This document shows positions 1 through 6,632 of a stretch of DNA of 10,116 nucleotides, piece by piece (positions within the stretch are counted from its first letter, which is position 1; every line of letters begins with the position of its first letter). Both the position numbers and the translations under genes were made by a program. The stretch is from Trueperaceae bacterium. GTDB taxonomy: Bacteria; Deinococcota; Deinococci; Deinococcales; Trueperaceae. The stretch is from contig JAGXHO010000037.1 in the NCBI GenBank assembly GCA_024636105.1, forward strand, positions 1 through 10,116, given 5' to 3'. The notes below the pieces were generated by a model. That model was not told the origin of the DNA and did no database searches. It was given only the letters and a program-made list of their open reading frames with translations.

Positions 1-1683
1 GCACCGCTCGCGAGCGGCACGATCGACCGCGGGTGGGCGGCGGTGGCGGCGCTGGCGGGAGGCTCCGCGGAGCGCCTGCTCGTCGATGGCGGCAGCGGCG
101 TCGACTGGCCCGGCGCCGAGGCCGGGCTGAGGGCGGCGTGCAAGGCGCTCGGCCGGCGGGTGCGGATCGTGTCGACCGCCGAGGCGTTCCTTGACGAAGG
201 CGACGTCGACGCCCGCATCGCTTCGAGCCTGGGCGGCGACGACCCGGTGTTCGGCCGCCGCTATGGCGGCCGGCTCGAGGAGCTCGTCGACGTCGGCGAC
301 CTGCGCACCCGAGCGGCGCCGACGTCGGGCGACGACCTCGTCGTGGTGCTCGGCGTGGGCGCCGCGCTCGCCGACCCGGACGCCCCGCTGGCGTACCTCG
401 AGGTGCCACGGAACGAGCAGCAGTACCGCGCCCGTGCCGGCGCGCTCGTGCACGTCGGCGCGGCGGCGGCGGCGACGGACGCGGCGGCGGCGTACAAGCG
501 GCTCTACTTCGTCGAGTGGCCGCTGCTCGAGGAATTCGAGGCCGACGTTTGGGCGCGCATCGACCGCTTCGTCGACGTGCAGCGTGGCGAGCCGGTGAGC
601 GTGGCCGGCGCCGATCTGCGCGCCAGCCTCGGCGCGGTGGCGCGCGCGCCGTTCCGCGTCCGCCCCTGGTTCGAGCCCGGCGTGTGGGGCGGGCAGTGGC
701 TCAAGGACCGGATCTCGGCGCTGCCGCGCGCCGCGCCCAACTACGCGTGGTCGTTCGAGCTGATCACGCCCGAGAACGGCCTCGTGTTCGAGGCGAACGA
801 CCTGCTCTTCGAGACCCGGTTCGGCTCGCTGATGCTGCAGGCGGCGGACCAGGTCCTCGGGCGCGCGGCGGCGCCGTTCGGGCGCGCCTTCCCGATCCGG
901 TTCGACTACCTCGATACGGTCGGCGGCGGCCCGCTCTCGGTGCAGTGCCATCCGCTCCCGGACGCGATGCGCGACGCGTTCGGCGAAGCGTTCCCGCAAG
1001 ACGAGGCCTACTACATCGTCGACGCCGAGCCGGACTCCACGGTCTACCTCGGCTTCGAAGAGGCGGCGACGCGCGACGACTGGGCGACGGCGCTTCGCCG
1101 CAGCGAGGCCGATCGATCCCCGATCGACGTCGCCCACTACGTGCGCGAGCGCCCGTCGCGACCCGGCGACCTCTTCCTGATCCCGACCGGCACCGTCCAC
1201 GCGGCTGGGGCCGGCAACCTGGTCCTCGAGATCAGCGCCACGCCGTACCTCTTCACCTTCAAGATGTACGACTGGTTGCGCGGCGCCGGGGCTGGCGCCC
1301 CGCGGCCGCTGAACGTCGAGCGCGGGCTGGCGAACCTGGTGTTCGAGCGCAAAGGGGCGCGCGCCGACCGGGAGCTGGTGGCGCGGCCGGTCGCCATCGG
1401 CGCCGGTCCCGGCTGGCGCCGTGAACATCTGGCGACGCACCCCGAACACGCGTACGACGTGCACCGGCTCACGGTCGAGGATGCCTTCGAGCTCTCGACC
1501 GACGGCTCACCTTGGGTGCTCGCGCTCGTCGCCGGCACCCGCGTTCGGCTCGAGGCGGCGCACGGGGGGCTCACGTCGGTCGCGTTCGCCGAGACCTTCG
1601 TCGTGCCGGCCGCAACCGGCACGGTGCGCTTCGTTAACGAGGGCGACGCGCCGGCGGTGCTCGTCGCGGCGTTCGTCAAGTAG
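1..1683 (+). CDS. Class I mannose-6-phosphate isomerase with N-terminal kinase-like domain, 5'-truncated by window edge
   Basis: Predicted to interconvert mannose 6-phosphate and fructose 6-phosphate in the cytoplasm with a bound metal (Zn in the family). The frame is open from base 1. A GTG at 43 could start a shorter product, but family-like sequence continues upstream of it (S-G-T-I-D-R-G-W), so the true start probably lies outside the window. Residues are numbered from base 1 (560 visible). Residues 1-210 form the extra N-terminal domain of the long (~590 aa) members, with DPVFGRRYGG at 81-90. The cupin-type isomerase domain starts near 217 (PFRVRPWFEPGVWGGQW). Metal ligands by family analogy are Q315 and H317 (SVQCHP), E335 (QDEAYY) and H400 (PTGTVHAAG). 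An Ala-rich stretch at about 154-163 looks like a low-complexity loop. It is convergent with the aldo/keto reductase, 15 nt away. The family call is firm; substrate could be another phosphosugar. Confidence 0.9.
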   Translation, partial: APLASGTIDRGWAAVAALAGGSAERLLVDGGSGVDWPGAEAGLRAACKALGRRVRIVSTAEAFLDEGDVDARIASSLGGDDPVFGRRYGGRLEELVDVGDLRTRAAPTSGDDLVVVLGVGAALADPDAPLAYLEVPRNEQQYRARAGALVHVGAAAAATDAAAAYKRLYFVEWPLLEEFEADVWARIDRFVDVQRGEPVSVAGADLRASLGAVARAPFRVRPWFEPGVWGGQWLKDRISALPRAAPNYAWSFELITPENGLVFEANDLLFETRFGSLMLQAADQVLGRAAAPFGRAFPIRFDYLDTVGGGPLSVQCHPLPDAMRDAFGEAFPQDEAYYIVDAEPDSTVYLGFEEAATRDDWATALRRSEADRSPIDVAHYVRERPSRPGDLFLIPTGTVHAAGAGNLVLEISATPYLFTFKMYDWLRGAGAGAPRPLNVERGLANLVFERKGARADRELVARPVAIGAGPGWRREHLATHPEHAYDVHRLTVEDAFELSTDGSPWVLALVAGTRVRLEAAHGGLTSVAFAETFVVPAATGTVRFVNEGDAPAVLVAAFVK

Positions 1684-1698
1684 TACCGGCCCGGTGGC

Positions 1699-2658
1699 TC
1701 ACGTCCAGGGCTGGTTCGATCGTCGCTGCCAGTACGCCGCGGGCTCCTCGGGCAGCGTCGCCAGCAACTCCGTGGCCTGATCGTCCCAGGCTACGTCGAG
1801 CGCGGCCACGTTCGACCGCAGCTGCGCCGTGGTCGCCGCGCCGCTCAGCACCACGTCGACCCACGGCTGCGCGAGCACCGCGCGCAGCGCCAGCGCGTCG
1901 ATCGTCGTAGCTAAGCGGGTTGCCTCGTGTTCGAGCAGGCGGCGGCGGTCAGCGGAGACGGCGTCGGCGTGGCGGTCGGTGAGGCGTCCGTTGGCGACGG
2001 CCTCCTTGACGATCACGCTCAGGCCGGCCGCGTGGGCTTCGGCCAGCGCCGCCTCGGCGGAGGGCTCCAGCAGGTTCCACGTCGCTTGGACGGCGTCGAA
2101 GAGGCGCTCTCCGTCGGCCTCTACCTCCAGGGCCCGGCGTATGACCGTGGCCTGCTCGGGACCGCTCGTCGAGAAGCCGAAGCGCACCCCCGCGCGCTTC
2201 AGCTCGCCCATCTCGACGAGCAGCCGTCGGTCGTCGAGCACGCCGCTCTCGAGCGTCGCCGAGTGGACCTGGTAGAGGTCGAGGTGGTCGCCGAGGATCG
2301 CGCGCGTCTCGCCCCACTGCCGCCGCAGGACGGGCAGCGCGTGCTCCTTGACCTCGTGCGTGTCGGCGTCGACCCGCCAGCCTGCCGTGTAGGTGTAGCC
2401 CCACTTGGAGCCGACGGTCGCGTCGCCGGTCGCGATCCCGCGCGATGCCAACCAGCTCGCGAGGAACGCTTCGGCACGCCCGTACGAACGCGCGACGTCG
2501 AAGTAGCGGACCCCGGCGCGCCAGGCGGCGTCGAGCACCTCGTGCGCGCGCGCTTCGAGCGCCCCGACGTCGCGGGCACCTTCGAGGTCCTCGCCATGGC
2601 CGAGGTTGAGGTACCCCGGACGGCCGAGCGCGGCGAGCCCGAGGCCGAAGGACGCCAC
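1699..2658 (-). CDS. Aldo/keto reductase
   Basis: An NADPH-type oxidoreductase of the aldo/keto reductase superfamily (319 aa, usual size), a cytoplasmic TIM barrel without a signal peptide. The catalytic tetrad is visible: D54 and Y59 (FDVARSYG), K85 (GSKWGY) and H132 (YQVHS). The C-terminal half has the family-like VVLSGAATTAQLRSN nucleotide-binding stretch. It ends in an AYWQRRSNQPW motif common in one subgroup of bacterial members. The start is a GTG at 2658, placed 3 nt after the stop of the upstream secreted-protein gene; no strong ribosome binding site is visible, so it is probably translated by coupling. The next in-frame methionine would delete the first beta strand, so GTG is preferred. 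The natural substrate cannot be read from the sequence; the neighbouring phosphomannose isomerase hints at sugar metabolism but is on the other strand. Confidence 0.93.
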   Translation of the reverse strand: MASFGLGLAALGRPGYLNLGHGEDLEGARDVGALEARAHEVLDAAWRAGVRYFDVARSYGRAEAFLASWLASRGIATGDATVGSKWGYTYTAGWRVDADTHEVKEHALPVLRRQWGETRAILGDHLDLYQVHSATLESGVLDDRRLLVEMGELKRAGVRFGFSTSGPEQATVIRRALEVEADGERLFDAVQATWNLLEPSAEAALAEAHAAGLSVIVKEAVANGRLTDRHADAVSADRRRLLEHEATRLATTIDALALRAVLAQPWVDVVLSGAATTAQLRSNVAALDVAWDDQATELLATLPEEPAAYWQRRSNQPWT

Positions 2659-2661
2659 GGG

Positions 2662-3543
2662 TCAGCGCTCCACGAAGCAGTGGGTCGAGCGCCGCGTCGC
2701 GACGACCGTCCGCGCGTCGTCCACCTCGATCACGAGGTCCACGACGAGCTGGACCCGGCCCGTGCCGACGCCTTGGGCCTCGACGCAGAAGGCGTAGTCG
2801 CTCACGGCGAGGCCGGCACCTTCGAGCGCGGCGAGGAACTCCGCGTGCGCGCCCACCGCCAAGGAGCGCCGGTACTCGCTCGCGCCTACGAGGGCCGCGT
2901 TCGTCACGTCCTGCGCCACCCGGACCCGGACGTCTGGCGGCGCGTCGGGCGCGAGGGCGCGACCGACGGTCGTGAGGTCGGCCAGGGGGAAGCCCGTCGC
3001 CGCCACCGCGTCGATCAGGACGCGTACGGACTCGGCGTCGCGCTCGTTGCGCGCGATCGTGGCCTGGGCGCGCTCCACCGCATCGAGGTCGAGGAGCTGA
3101 GGCGCGGTCGCGTCGGCCACGCGCGGCGGAGCGCGCGTGGCGTCGAAGGCGGCGAGCAGTTCGGCGCGCCCGGCCTCGATGCGCGCCGCTTCGCCGGCGC
3201 TGCGCTCGACGTCGTAGGGTCGTTTGAAGATCAGCTGCGGGCCCCCCTCGGCCGTTGCGACGACGCTCACCAGTTCCCAGCCGAAGCGTCCGAGCACGTC
3301 GATGTTGTGTTGCAGATCGGTGGCTTCCTGCGGAAGCGGGATGCCGAGGTCGGCGTACCGGAGCAGCTTGGAACGGTTCGCCGCCTCGGCGCTGAGTTCG
3401 GTGCGCGGCGCCGCGAACGACGGGGCGTCGTAGGCCACGACCAGGTACTCCCACTCGACGGCCGTCTGCGCGAACGCGAACGGCAGGAGCGCGGCCGCGA
3501 CGAGGAGCTGGCGAAGCCGGTGGACGAGCGACGTGCGTGCCAT
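2662..3543 (-). CDS. Secreted DUF4177-like protein of unknown function
   Basis: A 293-aa protein with a clear N-terminal signal peptide: basic start (MARTSLVHRLR), hydrophobic core about 13-22, and a likely cut after A25 (FAFA/QT). Residues about 28-110 resemble the small DUF4177 fold: an opening WEYLVVAYD strand, then LGRFGWELVSVV and a closing LIFKRPY. The remaining 180 residues, after a helical Ala/Arg/Glu-rich link (about 110-165), match nothing I recognise. The frame is open further upstream to an ATG at 3702. The start at 3543 is chosen because it places the signal peptide at the N-terminus, the added residues are low-complexity, and a TATGCT hexamer sits 6 nt upstream. The stop lies 3 nt from the start of the aldo/keto reductase, so the two probably share a transcript. 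Role unknown. Confidence 0.78.
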   Translation of the reverse strand: MARTSLVHRLRQLLVAAALLPFAFAQTAVEWEYLVVAYDAPSFAAPRTELSAEAANRSKLLRYADLGIPLPQEATDLQHNIDVLGRFGWELVSVVATAEGGPQLIFKRPYDVERSAGEAARIEAGRAELLAAFDATRAPPRVADATAPQLLDLDAVERAQATIARNERDAESVRVLIDAVAATGFPLADLTTVGRALAPDAPPDVRVRVAQDVTNAALVGASEYRRSLAVGAHAEFLAALEGAGLAVSDYAFCVEAQGVGTGRVQLVVDLVIEVDDARTVVATRRSTHCFVER

Positions 3544-3549
3544 GGCTCG

Positions 3550-3555
3550 AGCATA
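3550..3555 (-). promoter_or_regulatory. Possible leaderless-type -10 box of the secreted-protein gene
   Basis: On the minus strand TATGCT lies 6 nt ahead of the ATG at 3543. That spacing puts the transcription start at or within a base or two of the start codon, as in leaderless genes of Deinococcus/Thermus relatives. No purine-rich ribosome binding site is visible before this ATG, which agrees. No good -35 box is seen at the expected distance, so the call is tentative. Confidence 0.4.
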
Positions 3556-3603
3556 GGCCGATCGGGGTAGGCGCGGTGGCGCAGCTTCATCATCGCGACC
3601 GAC

Positions 3604-3633
3604 CGTCCCGTTTCGTCCCGTCCCGTCCCGTCG
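3604..3633. repeat. Pentanucleotide tandem repeat (CGTCC)n in divergent intergenic gap
   Basis: Six 5-bp units in a row: CGTCC, CGTTT, CGTCC, CGTCC, CGTCC, CGTCG. Four are identical and two vary. It lies between the divergent secreted-protein and RpiR-family genes (gap 3544-3689), upstream of both starts. Slippage here would change spacing in the shared upstream region, not a reading frame. Confidence 0.75.
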
Positions 3634-3689
3634 ACCGGCACAGGCCTCGACCGCTCCTGATCGGTTTCCACCGTAGGATGACGTCCAAT

Positions 3690-4571
3690 ATGCCAGAGCC
3701 ATTCGACTTCGGCCGCCTCGACGCCGCGCTTCCAGCCCTGCCGCGCAAGCAGCAGGACTTGGCGAGGGCGCTTCTCGAGTCGCCCGAGGTGTTCGCGTTC
3801 GGCACGCTGCGTGCCCTCGAGCACGCGTACGCGGTCAGTTCGGTGACGGTGATCCGCTTCGCGAAGCGCCTGGGGTACGACGGGTACGCCGACCTTCAGG
3901 GCGCGGTTCGCGAGGCGTACTTCGAGCGCGTCGGCTTCCGCTGGCCGAACGAACCCGAGGTGGCGCGGGCGCAGGCCGACGACCTGGTGGCGGCGACTTC
4001 GGCGCGCCACCGCGCCAACCTCGATGCGGCGTTCGCCGGACTCGACGGTCAGGTGCTCGACGGCGTCGCGAAGGCCGTGAACGGCGCCGGCCGGGTGCTC
4101 GTGTTCGGAACCGGCACCGCCGCGCTGGTGGCGCGCCTTGGGGCGCGGCTGTTCCGGCACCTCGGCGTGCGCGCCGAGGTGATCGAGTCGGCCGGCGTCG
4201 ACGGTGTGATCGCGCTGCACGACGTCGGCCCGGGCGACGTAGTGATCGGCGTCGGGTTGTGGCTGCAGTTCACGGAGCTGGTGGCGGTGATGACGCTCGC
4301 CAAGCGACTGGGTGCGACCACCGTGGCGCTGGTCGGAAGCCAGGCGCCCTCGGTGCGAGCGCACTCGAGCTTCGTGTTGGTAGCACCCGCTCAGGGCGTG
4401 GCGCACACCTTCTCGGTCGTTGCGTCGATCGCCATGATGGAGCTGGTCGTCGCAAGGGTCGCGGCCGACCGCCGAGACGAAGCCGAGACCATCCGCCAGC
4501 GGCTGCACGACCTGTACGTCGAAGAGGACCTGATCGCCCCCGTGGCTGGACCGAAAGTTACCTTGAAGTAA
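3690..4571 (+). CDS. MurR/RpiR-family transcriptional regulator (HTH + SIS)
   Basis: A DNA-binding regulator of the RpiR family, probably controlling the operon directly downstream. The N-terminal HTH_6 domain spans about 8-80, with the helix-turn-helix centred on SSVTVIRFAKRLGYDGY (50-66). The SIS sugar-isomerase-type sensor domain runs from about 115 to 255 and opens with RVLVFGTGTAA (135-145). The second SIS loop, which in sugar-phosphate sensors is usually a Ser/Thr-rich S-x-S-G-x-T-x-E, here reads GVGLWLQFTEL and lacks the serines, so the effector may not be a simple sugar phosphate. Start choice: ATG 3690 has AGGA 11 nt upstream; an in-frame ATG at 3678 (four residues longer) has no ribosome site. 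The length of 293 aa is usual. The stop overlaps a palindrome, and the gene is 141 nt from the DapA-family gene on the same strand. Family firm; ligand unknown. Confidence 0.93.
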   Translation: MPEPFDFGRLDAALPALPRKQQDLARALLESPEVFAFGTLRALEHAYAVSSVTVIRFAKRLGYDGYADLQGAVREAYFERVGFRWPNEPEVARAQADDLVAATSARHRANLDAAFAGLDGQVLDGVAKAVNGAGRVLVFGTGTAALVARLGARLFRHLGVRAEVIESAGVDGVIALHDVGPGDVVIGVGLWLQFTELVAVMTLAKRLGATTVALVGSQAPSVRAHSSFVLVAPAQGVAHTFSVVASIAMMELVVARVAADRRDEAETIRQRLHDLYVEEDLIAPVAGPKVTLK

Positions 4572-4590
4572 CAAGTGCATGCACATTGTT
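4570..4590. promoter_or_regulatory. Palindrome at the regulator stop codon, candidate operator
   Basis: A perfect 10-bp palindrome GTGCATGCAC (4575-4584) is flanked by AACAA on the left (4570-4574) and TTGTT on the right (4586-4590), offset by one unpaired A. It begins in the TAA stop of the RpiR-family gene and lies just upstream of the operon promoter. There is no T-run after it, so a protein-binding site is likelier than a terminator. RpiR-type regulators bind inverted repeats, which makes this a candidate site. Confidence 0.45.
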
Positions 4591-4595
4591 ATCAG

Positions 4596-4608
4596 CAGTT
4601 GACAACTG
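4596..4608. promoter_or_regulatory. 13-bp palindrome overlapping the -35 box, candidate repressor operator
   Basis: CAGTTG-A-CAACTG is a perfect inverted repeat of 6-bp arms around one base. The TTGACA -35 box (4599-4604) lies wholly inside it, so a bound protein would block RNA polymerase. A half-site copy AGCAGTTG recurs at 4642-4649, 48 bp downstream of the copy at 4594-4601. The local regulator is the obvious candidate binder. Confidence 0.5.
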
Positions 4609-4628
4609 TGGCTTCAGTTCCTTATGCT
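4599..4628 (+). promoter_or_regulatory. Sigma70-type promoter of the uptake operon
   Basis: TTGACA (4599-4604), an 18-bp spacer, and TATGCT (4623-4628): a perfect -35 and a good -10 in an AT-richer island of an otherwise very GC-rich window. Transcription should start near 4635, giving a leader of about 78 nt before the ATG at 4713. This is the clearest promoter in the window and belongs to the four-gene operon. Confidence 0.75.
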
Positions 4629-4702
4629 TGCCGCATCTTCAAGCAGTTGTGATCCGGTGGCGGACCGTTCGTGACCGCCCCGTCTGCCGGCACAGCGGAA
4701 GC

Positions 4703-4706
4703 GAGG
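4703..4706 (+). promoter_or_regulatory. Ribosome binding site deciding the start of the DapA-family gene
   Basis: GAGG, within GCGAGG, ends 6 nt before the ATG at 4713. This supports 4713 over an in-frame GTG at 4671 and an ATG at 4728. Confidence 0.6.
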
Positions 4707-4712
4707 TTCGTG

Positions 4713-5657
4713 ATGAGCACGCATCCCATGCACGGCATCTACCCGGCCATCCCCGTTTCGTTCAAGCCGGACCGGAGCCTGGACGAGCCGGATTTCCGCC
4801 GTTACCTCAAGTGGATCATCGGCCAGGGCGTCCAAGGCTTGGTCACCAACGGCCATACCGGCGAGATCAGCTCGCTCACGCGCGAGGAGCGCAAGCGCGT
4901 CACGCAGCTCGCCGTCGAAGAGGTCGCCGGGCGCATGCCCGTGTACTCGGGCGTGTCCGCTGAAGGCACCATGGAAGCGATTGCCCACGCGCAGGACGCG
5001 CAAGCGGTCGGCGCTCAGGGCATCTTGCTGATGCCACCGCACCAGTGGCTGCGCTTCGGGATGAAGCCGGAGTCGCCGGTGACGTTCTTCCGCGACGTGG
5101 CGGCAGCGATCGACATCGACGTCATCGTCCACCTGTACCCCGCCTGGACCAAAGCCTTCTACACCCTGGAGATGCGCACGGCCATGGCCGACATTCCGAA
5201 CGTGGTGGCCATCAAGGACGGCACCCGCGAGATGGCGCGCTTCCAGAAGGACGTCAAGGCGCTGCGCGCGAGCCACCCCGACGTGGCGATCCTCACCTGC
5301 CACGACGAGTACTTGCTGCCGACCATGGTGTTCGACGTGCAAGGCGCGCTCGTCGGCTTCGGGAGCCTGGTGCCCGAGCTGATCACCGGTCTCTGGAAGG
5401 CCGTTCAGGCGAACGACCTAGTGGCCGCGCGCGGCTTCGAAGACCGCCTGCTGCCGCTGAAGCTCGCCGTCTACGGCATGGGCGAGCCCTCGGGCGACGC
5501 GCACGCGCGCCTCAAAGAAGCGCTGGTGCAGCGCGGCAAGCTCGGTGCGGCCCGCATGCGCCCGCCGGTGCCCGAGCTCTCCGATGCCGAGCGCCGCACG
5601 ATCTCCGAAGCGCTCGACGCGGCCGGCATCGAACGCGTCGCGATGGTTGCGGCATGA
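4713..5657 (+). CDS. Dihydrodipicolinate synthase / KDG aldolase-family lyase
   Basis: A class I (Schiff-base) lyase or dehydratase of the DapA/NanA family, 314 aa, a cytoplasmic TIM barrel. The Schiff-base lysine is K168 (VAIKDGTRE). The catalytic tyrosine is Y142 (VHLYPAW). The carboxylate-binding loop is TNGHTGEISSL (45-55), where DapA has G-T-T-G-E, so one of the two loop threonines is replaced by H48. Together with HLYP in place of the DapA Y-N-V-P, this argues against true lysine-pathway DapA and for a sugar-acid aldolase or dehydratase (2-keto-3-deoxy acids). It is the first gene of the operon, and its stop overlaps the TAXI gene start (ATGA). Operon membership with an importer and an oligouronide-lyase-like enzyme supports a keto-deoxy uronate product as substrate, by inference. 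Family is certain; exact reaction open. Confidence 0.93.
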   Translation: MSTHPMHGIYPAIPVSFKPDRSLDEPDFRRYLKWIIGQGVQGLVTNGHTGEISSLTREERKRVTQLAVEEVAGRMPVYSGVSAEGTMEAIAHAQDAQAVGAQGILLMPPHQWLRFGMKPESPVTFFRDVAAAIDIDVIVHLYPAWTKAFYTLEMRTAMADIPNVVAIKDGTREMARFQKDVKALRASHPDVAILTCHDEYLLPTMVFDVQGALVGFGSLVPELITGLWKAVQANDLVAARGFEDRLLPLKLAVYGMGEPSGDAHARLKEALVQRGKLGAARMRPPVPELSDAERRTISEALDAAGIERVAMVAA

Positions 5658-6625
5658 GGGGCTCGCGGGTTCGCACGCTGCTGGCGGCCTGTGCGTTCAC
5701 CCTGGTGGCTGGCGCGGCCTTCGCGCAGGACGTCGAGTTCCCACGCTTCCTGGAGATCGGGACCGCTGGCACGGGCGGTGCGTACTACCCCATCGGCATC
5801 GCGATGGCCGAGCTCCTTTCGGCCGAGTTGCCCGTCCAGGTGACCGCTCAGGTCACCGGCGGCGCCGTCGAGAACGTCCAGCTGATGGACGAGGGTGCGC
5901 TCGCGATCGCGCTCACCCAGAGCGCGTCGGCCTTCAACGGCCTCTACGGCAACGCTCCGTACGACGGACCCAAGGAGCGCACCCGCGCCCTGTTCGGCAG
6001 CCTGACGCGTGGCGTGTTCCAGATCGTGGTGCTCGAGAACAGCGACATCCAGACGCTGGCCGACCTCGAGGGTCGCCGCGTGGGCCTCGGGCCGGCGGGC
6101 GGCACCGGCATCGAACTCTCAAACTACGTGTTCGACGCGGCCGGCTTCGGGATCGCCGGCCTCCGCGCCAACTTCACCGCGTACGACGAGGCGCTCACGG
6201 CCCTTGGCGACGGCAACCTCGACGCCGTCGTGGTCCAGACCGCCCTGCCGAACCCCGCGATCCGTCAGCTGGAGTCGAGCGGCCGCGAGGTCCGCCTCAT
6301 CGGCATCCCCGACGACATCCGTCAGGCGATCAACGCGGAGCACCCCTACTTCGGCCTGATGGACGTGCCGGCCGACATGTACGGCATGGCCGAGGACGCC
6401 CCGACGCTGTTCGGCGCCAACATGGTGATCGTCGACGCCGATCTGAGCGAAGAGGTCGTCTACCAGATCACCAAGACCCTGTTCGAGAACGTCGACGTGA
6501 TCCGCAACTCCCATCCGGCGGCTGCCGGCGTCTCGGTCGAGACCTCGGCCGACGTGCCCATCCCTCTGCACCCGGGCGCGGAGCGCTACTTCCGCGAGGT
6601 CGGTGTGATCCAAACGGGCAACTGA
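5654..6625 (+). CDS. TAXI-family TRAP transporter solute-binding protein
   Basis: The periplasmic substrate receptor of a TRAP-TAXI importer, 323 aa. The signal peptide is MRGSRVR, a hydrophobic stretch 8-23, and a likely cut after A24 (AFA/QD). The mature start carries the TAXI hallmark IGTAGTGGAYYPIG (35-48), then VTGGAVENVQLM (67-78) and GLGPAGGTGIE in the middle of the chain. The C-terminal part (VVYQITKTLFEN, then HPAA) is typical of the family. The ATG overlaps the previous stop (ATGA), so translation is probably coupled; no strong ribosome binding site is visible. It acts with the fused permease 7 nt downstream. Ligands known for the family are few (glutamate-like dicarboxylates among them); this operon suggests a uronate or related acid, which is inference. 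Family very sure. Confidence 0.95.
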   Translation: MRGSRVRTLLAACAFTLVAGAAFAQDVEFPRFLEIGTAGTGGAYYPIGIAMAELLSAELPVQVTAQVTGGAVENVQLMDEGALAIALTQSASAFNGLYGNAPYDGPKERTRALFGSLTRGVFQIVVLENSDIQTLADLEGRRVGLGPAGGTGIELSNYVFDAAGFGIAGLRANFTAYDEALTALGDGNLDAVVVQTALPNPAIRQLESSGREVRLIGIPDDIRQAINAEHPYFGLMDVPADMYGMAEDAPTLFGANMVIVDADLSEEVVYQITKTLFENVDVIRNSHPAAAGVSVETSADVPIPLHPGAERYFREVGVIQTGN

Positions 6626-6632
6626 CGCTGAG

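Noticed and set aside
1685..1695. Short inverted repeat ACCGG-C-CCGGT between the convergent genes
   Set aside because: Five-bp arms with a 1-nt loop and no T-run; cannot form a real hairpin and is expected by chance in such GC-rich DNA.
1927..3570. 547-residue plus-strand open frame opposite the aldo/keto reductase and secreted protein
   Set aside because: It spans two recognisable minus-strand genes, is rich in Arg/Gly/Val/Asp with no domain, and is explained by GC-rich third positions.
3674..3679. TAGGAT as a -10 box for the RpiR-family gene
   Set aside because: No -35 box at a workable distance, and it overlaps the alternative ATG at 3678; left unannotated.
3267..4586. 439-residue minus-strand open frame opposite the RpiR-family gene
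   Set aside because: His/Arg/Gln-rich, no recognisable motif, covers a firm HTH-SIS gene and the divergent promoter gap; a codon shadow.
4635..4712. Riboswitch or attenuator in the operon leader
   Set aside because: About 78 nt with only a weak GGCGG/CCGCC pairing; no known aptamer pattern or leader peptide.
5654..5700. Lipobox-like LAAC at residues 10-13 of the TAXI protein
   Set aside because: Only five hydrophobic residues precede the Cys, too short for a lipoprotein signal; the cut after AFA at 24 fits better.
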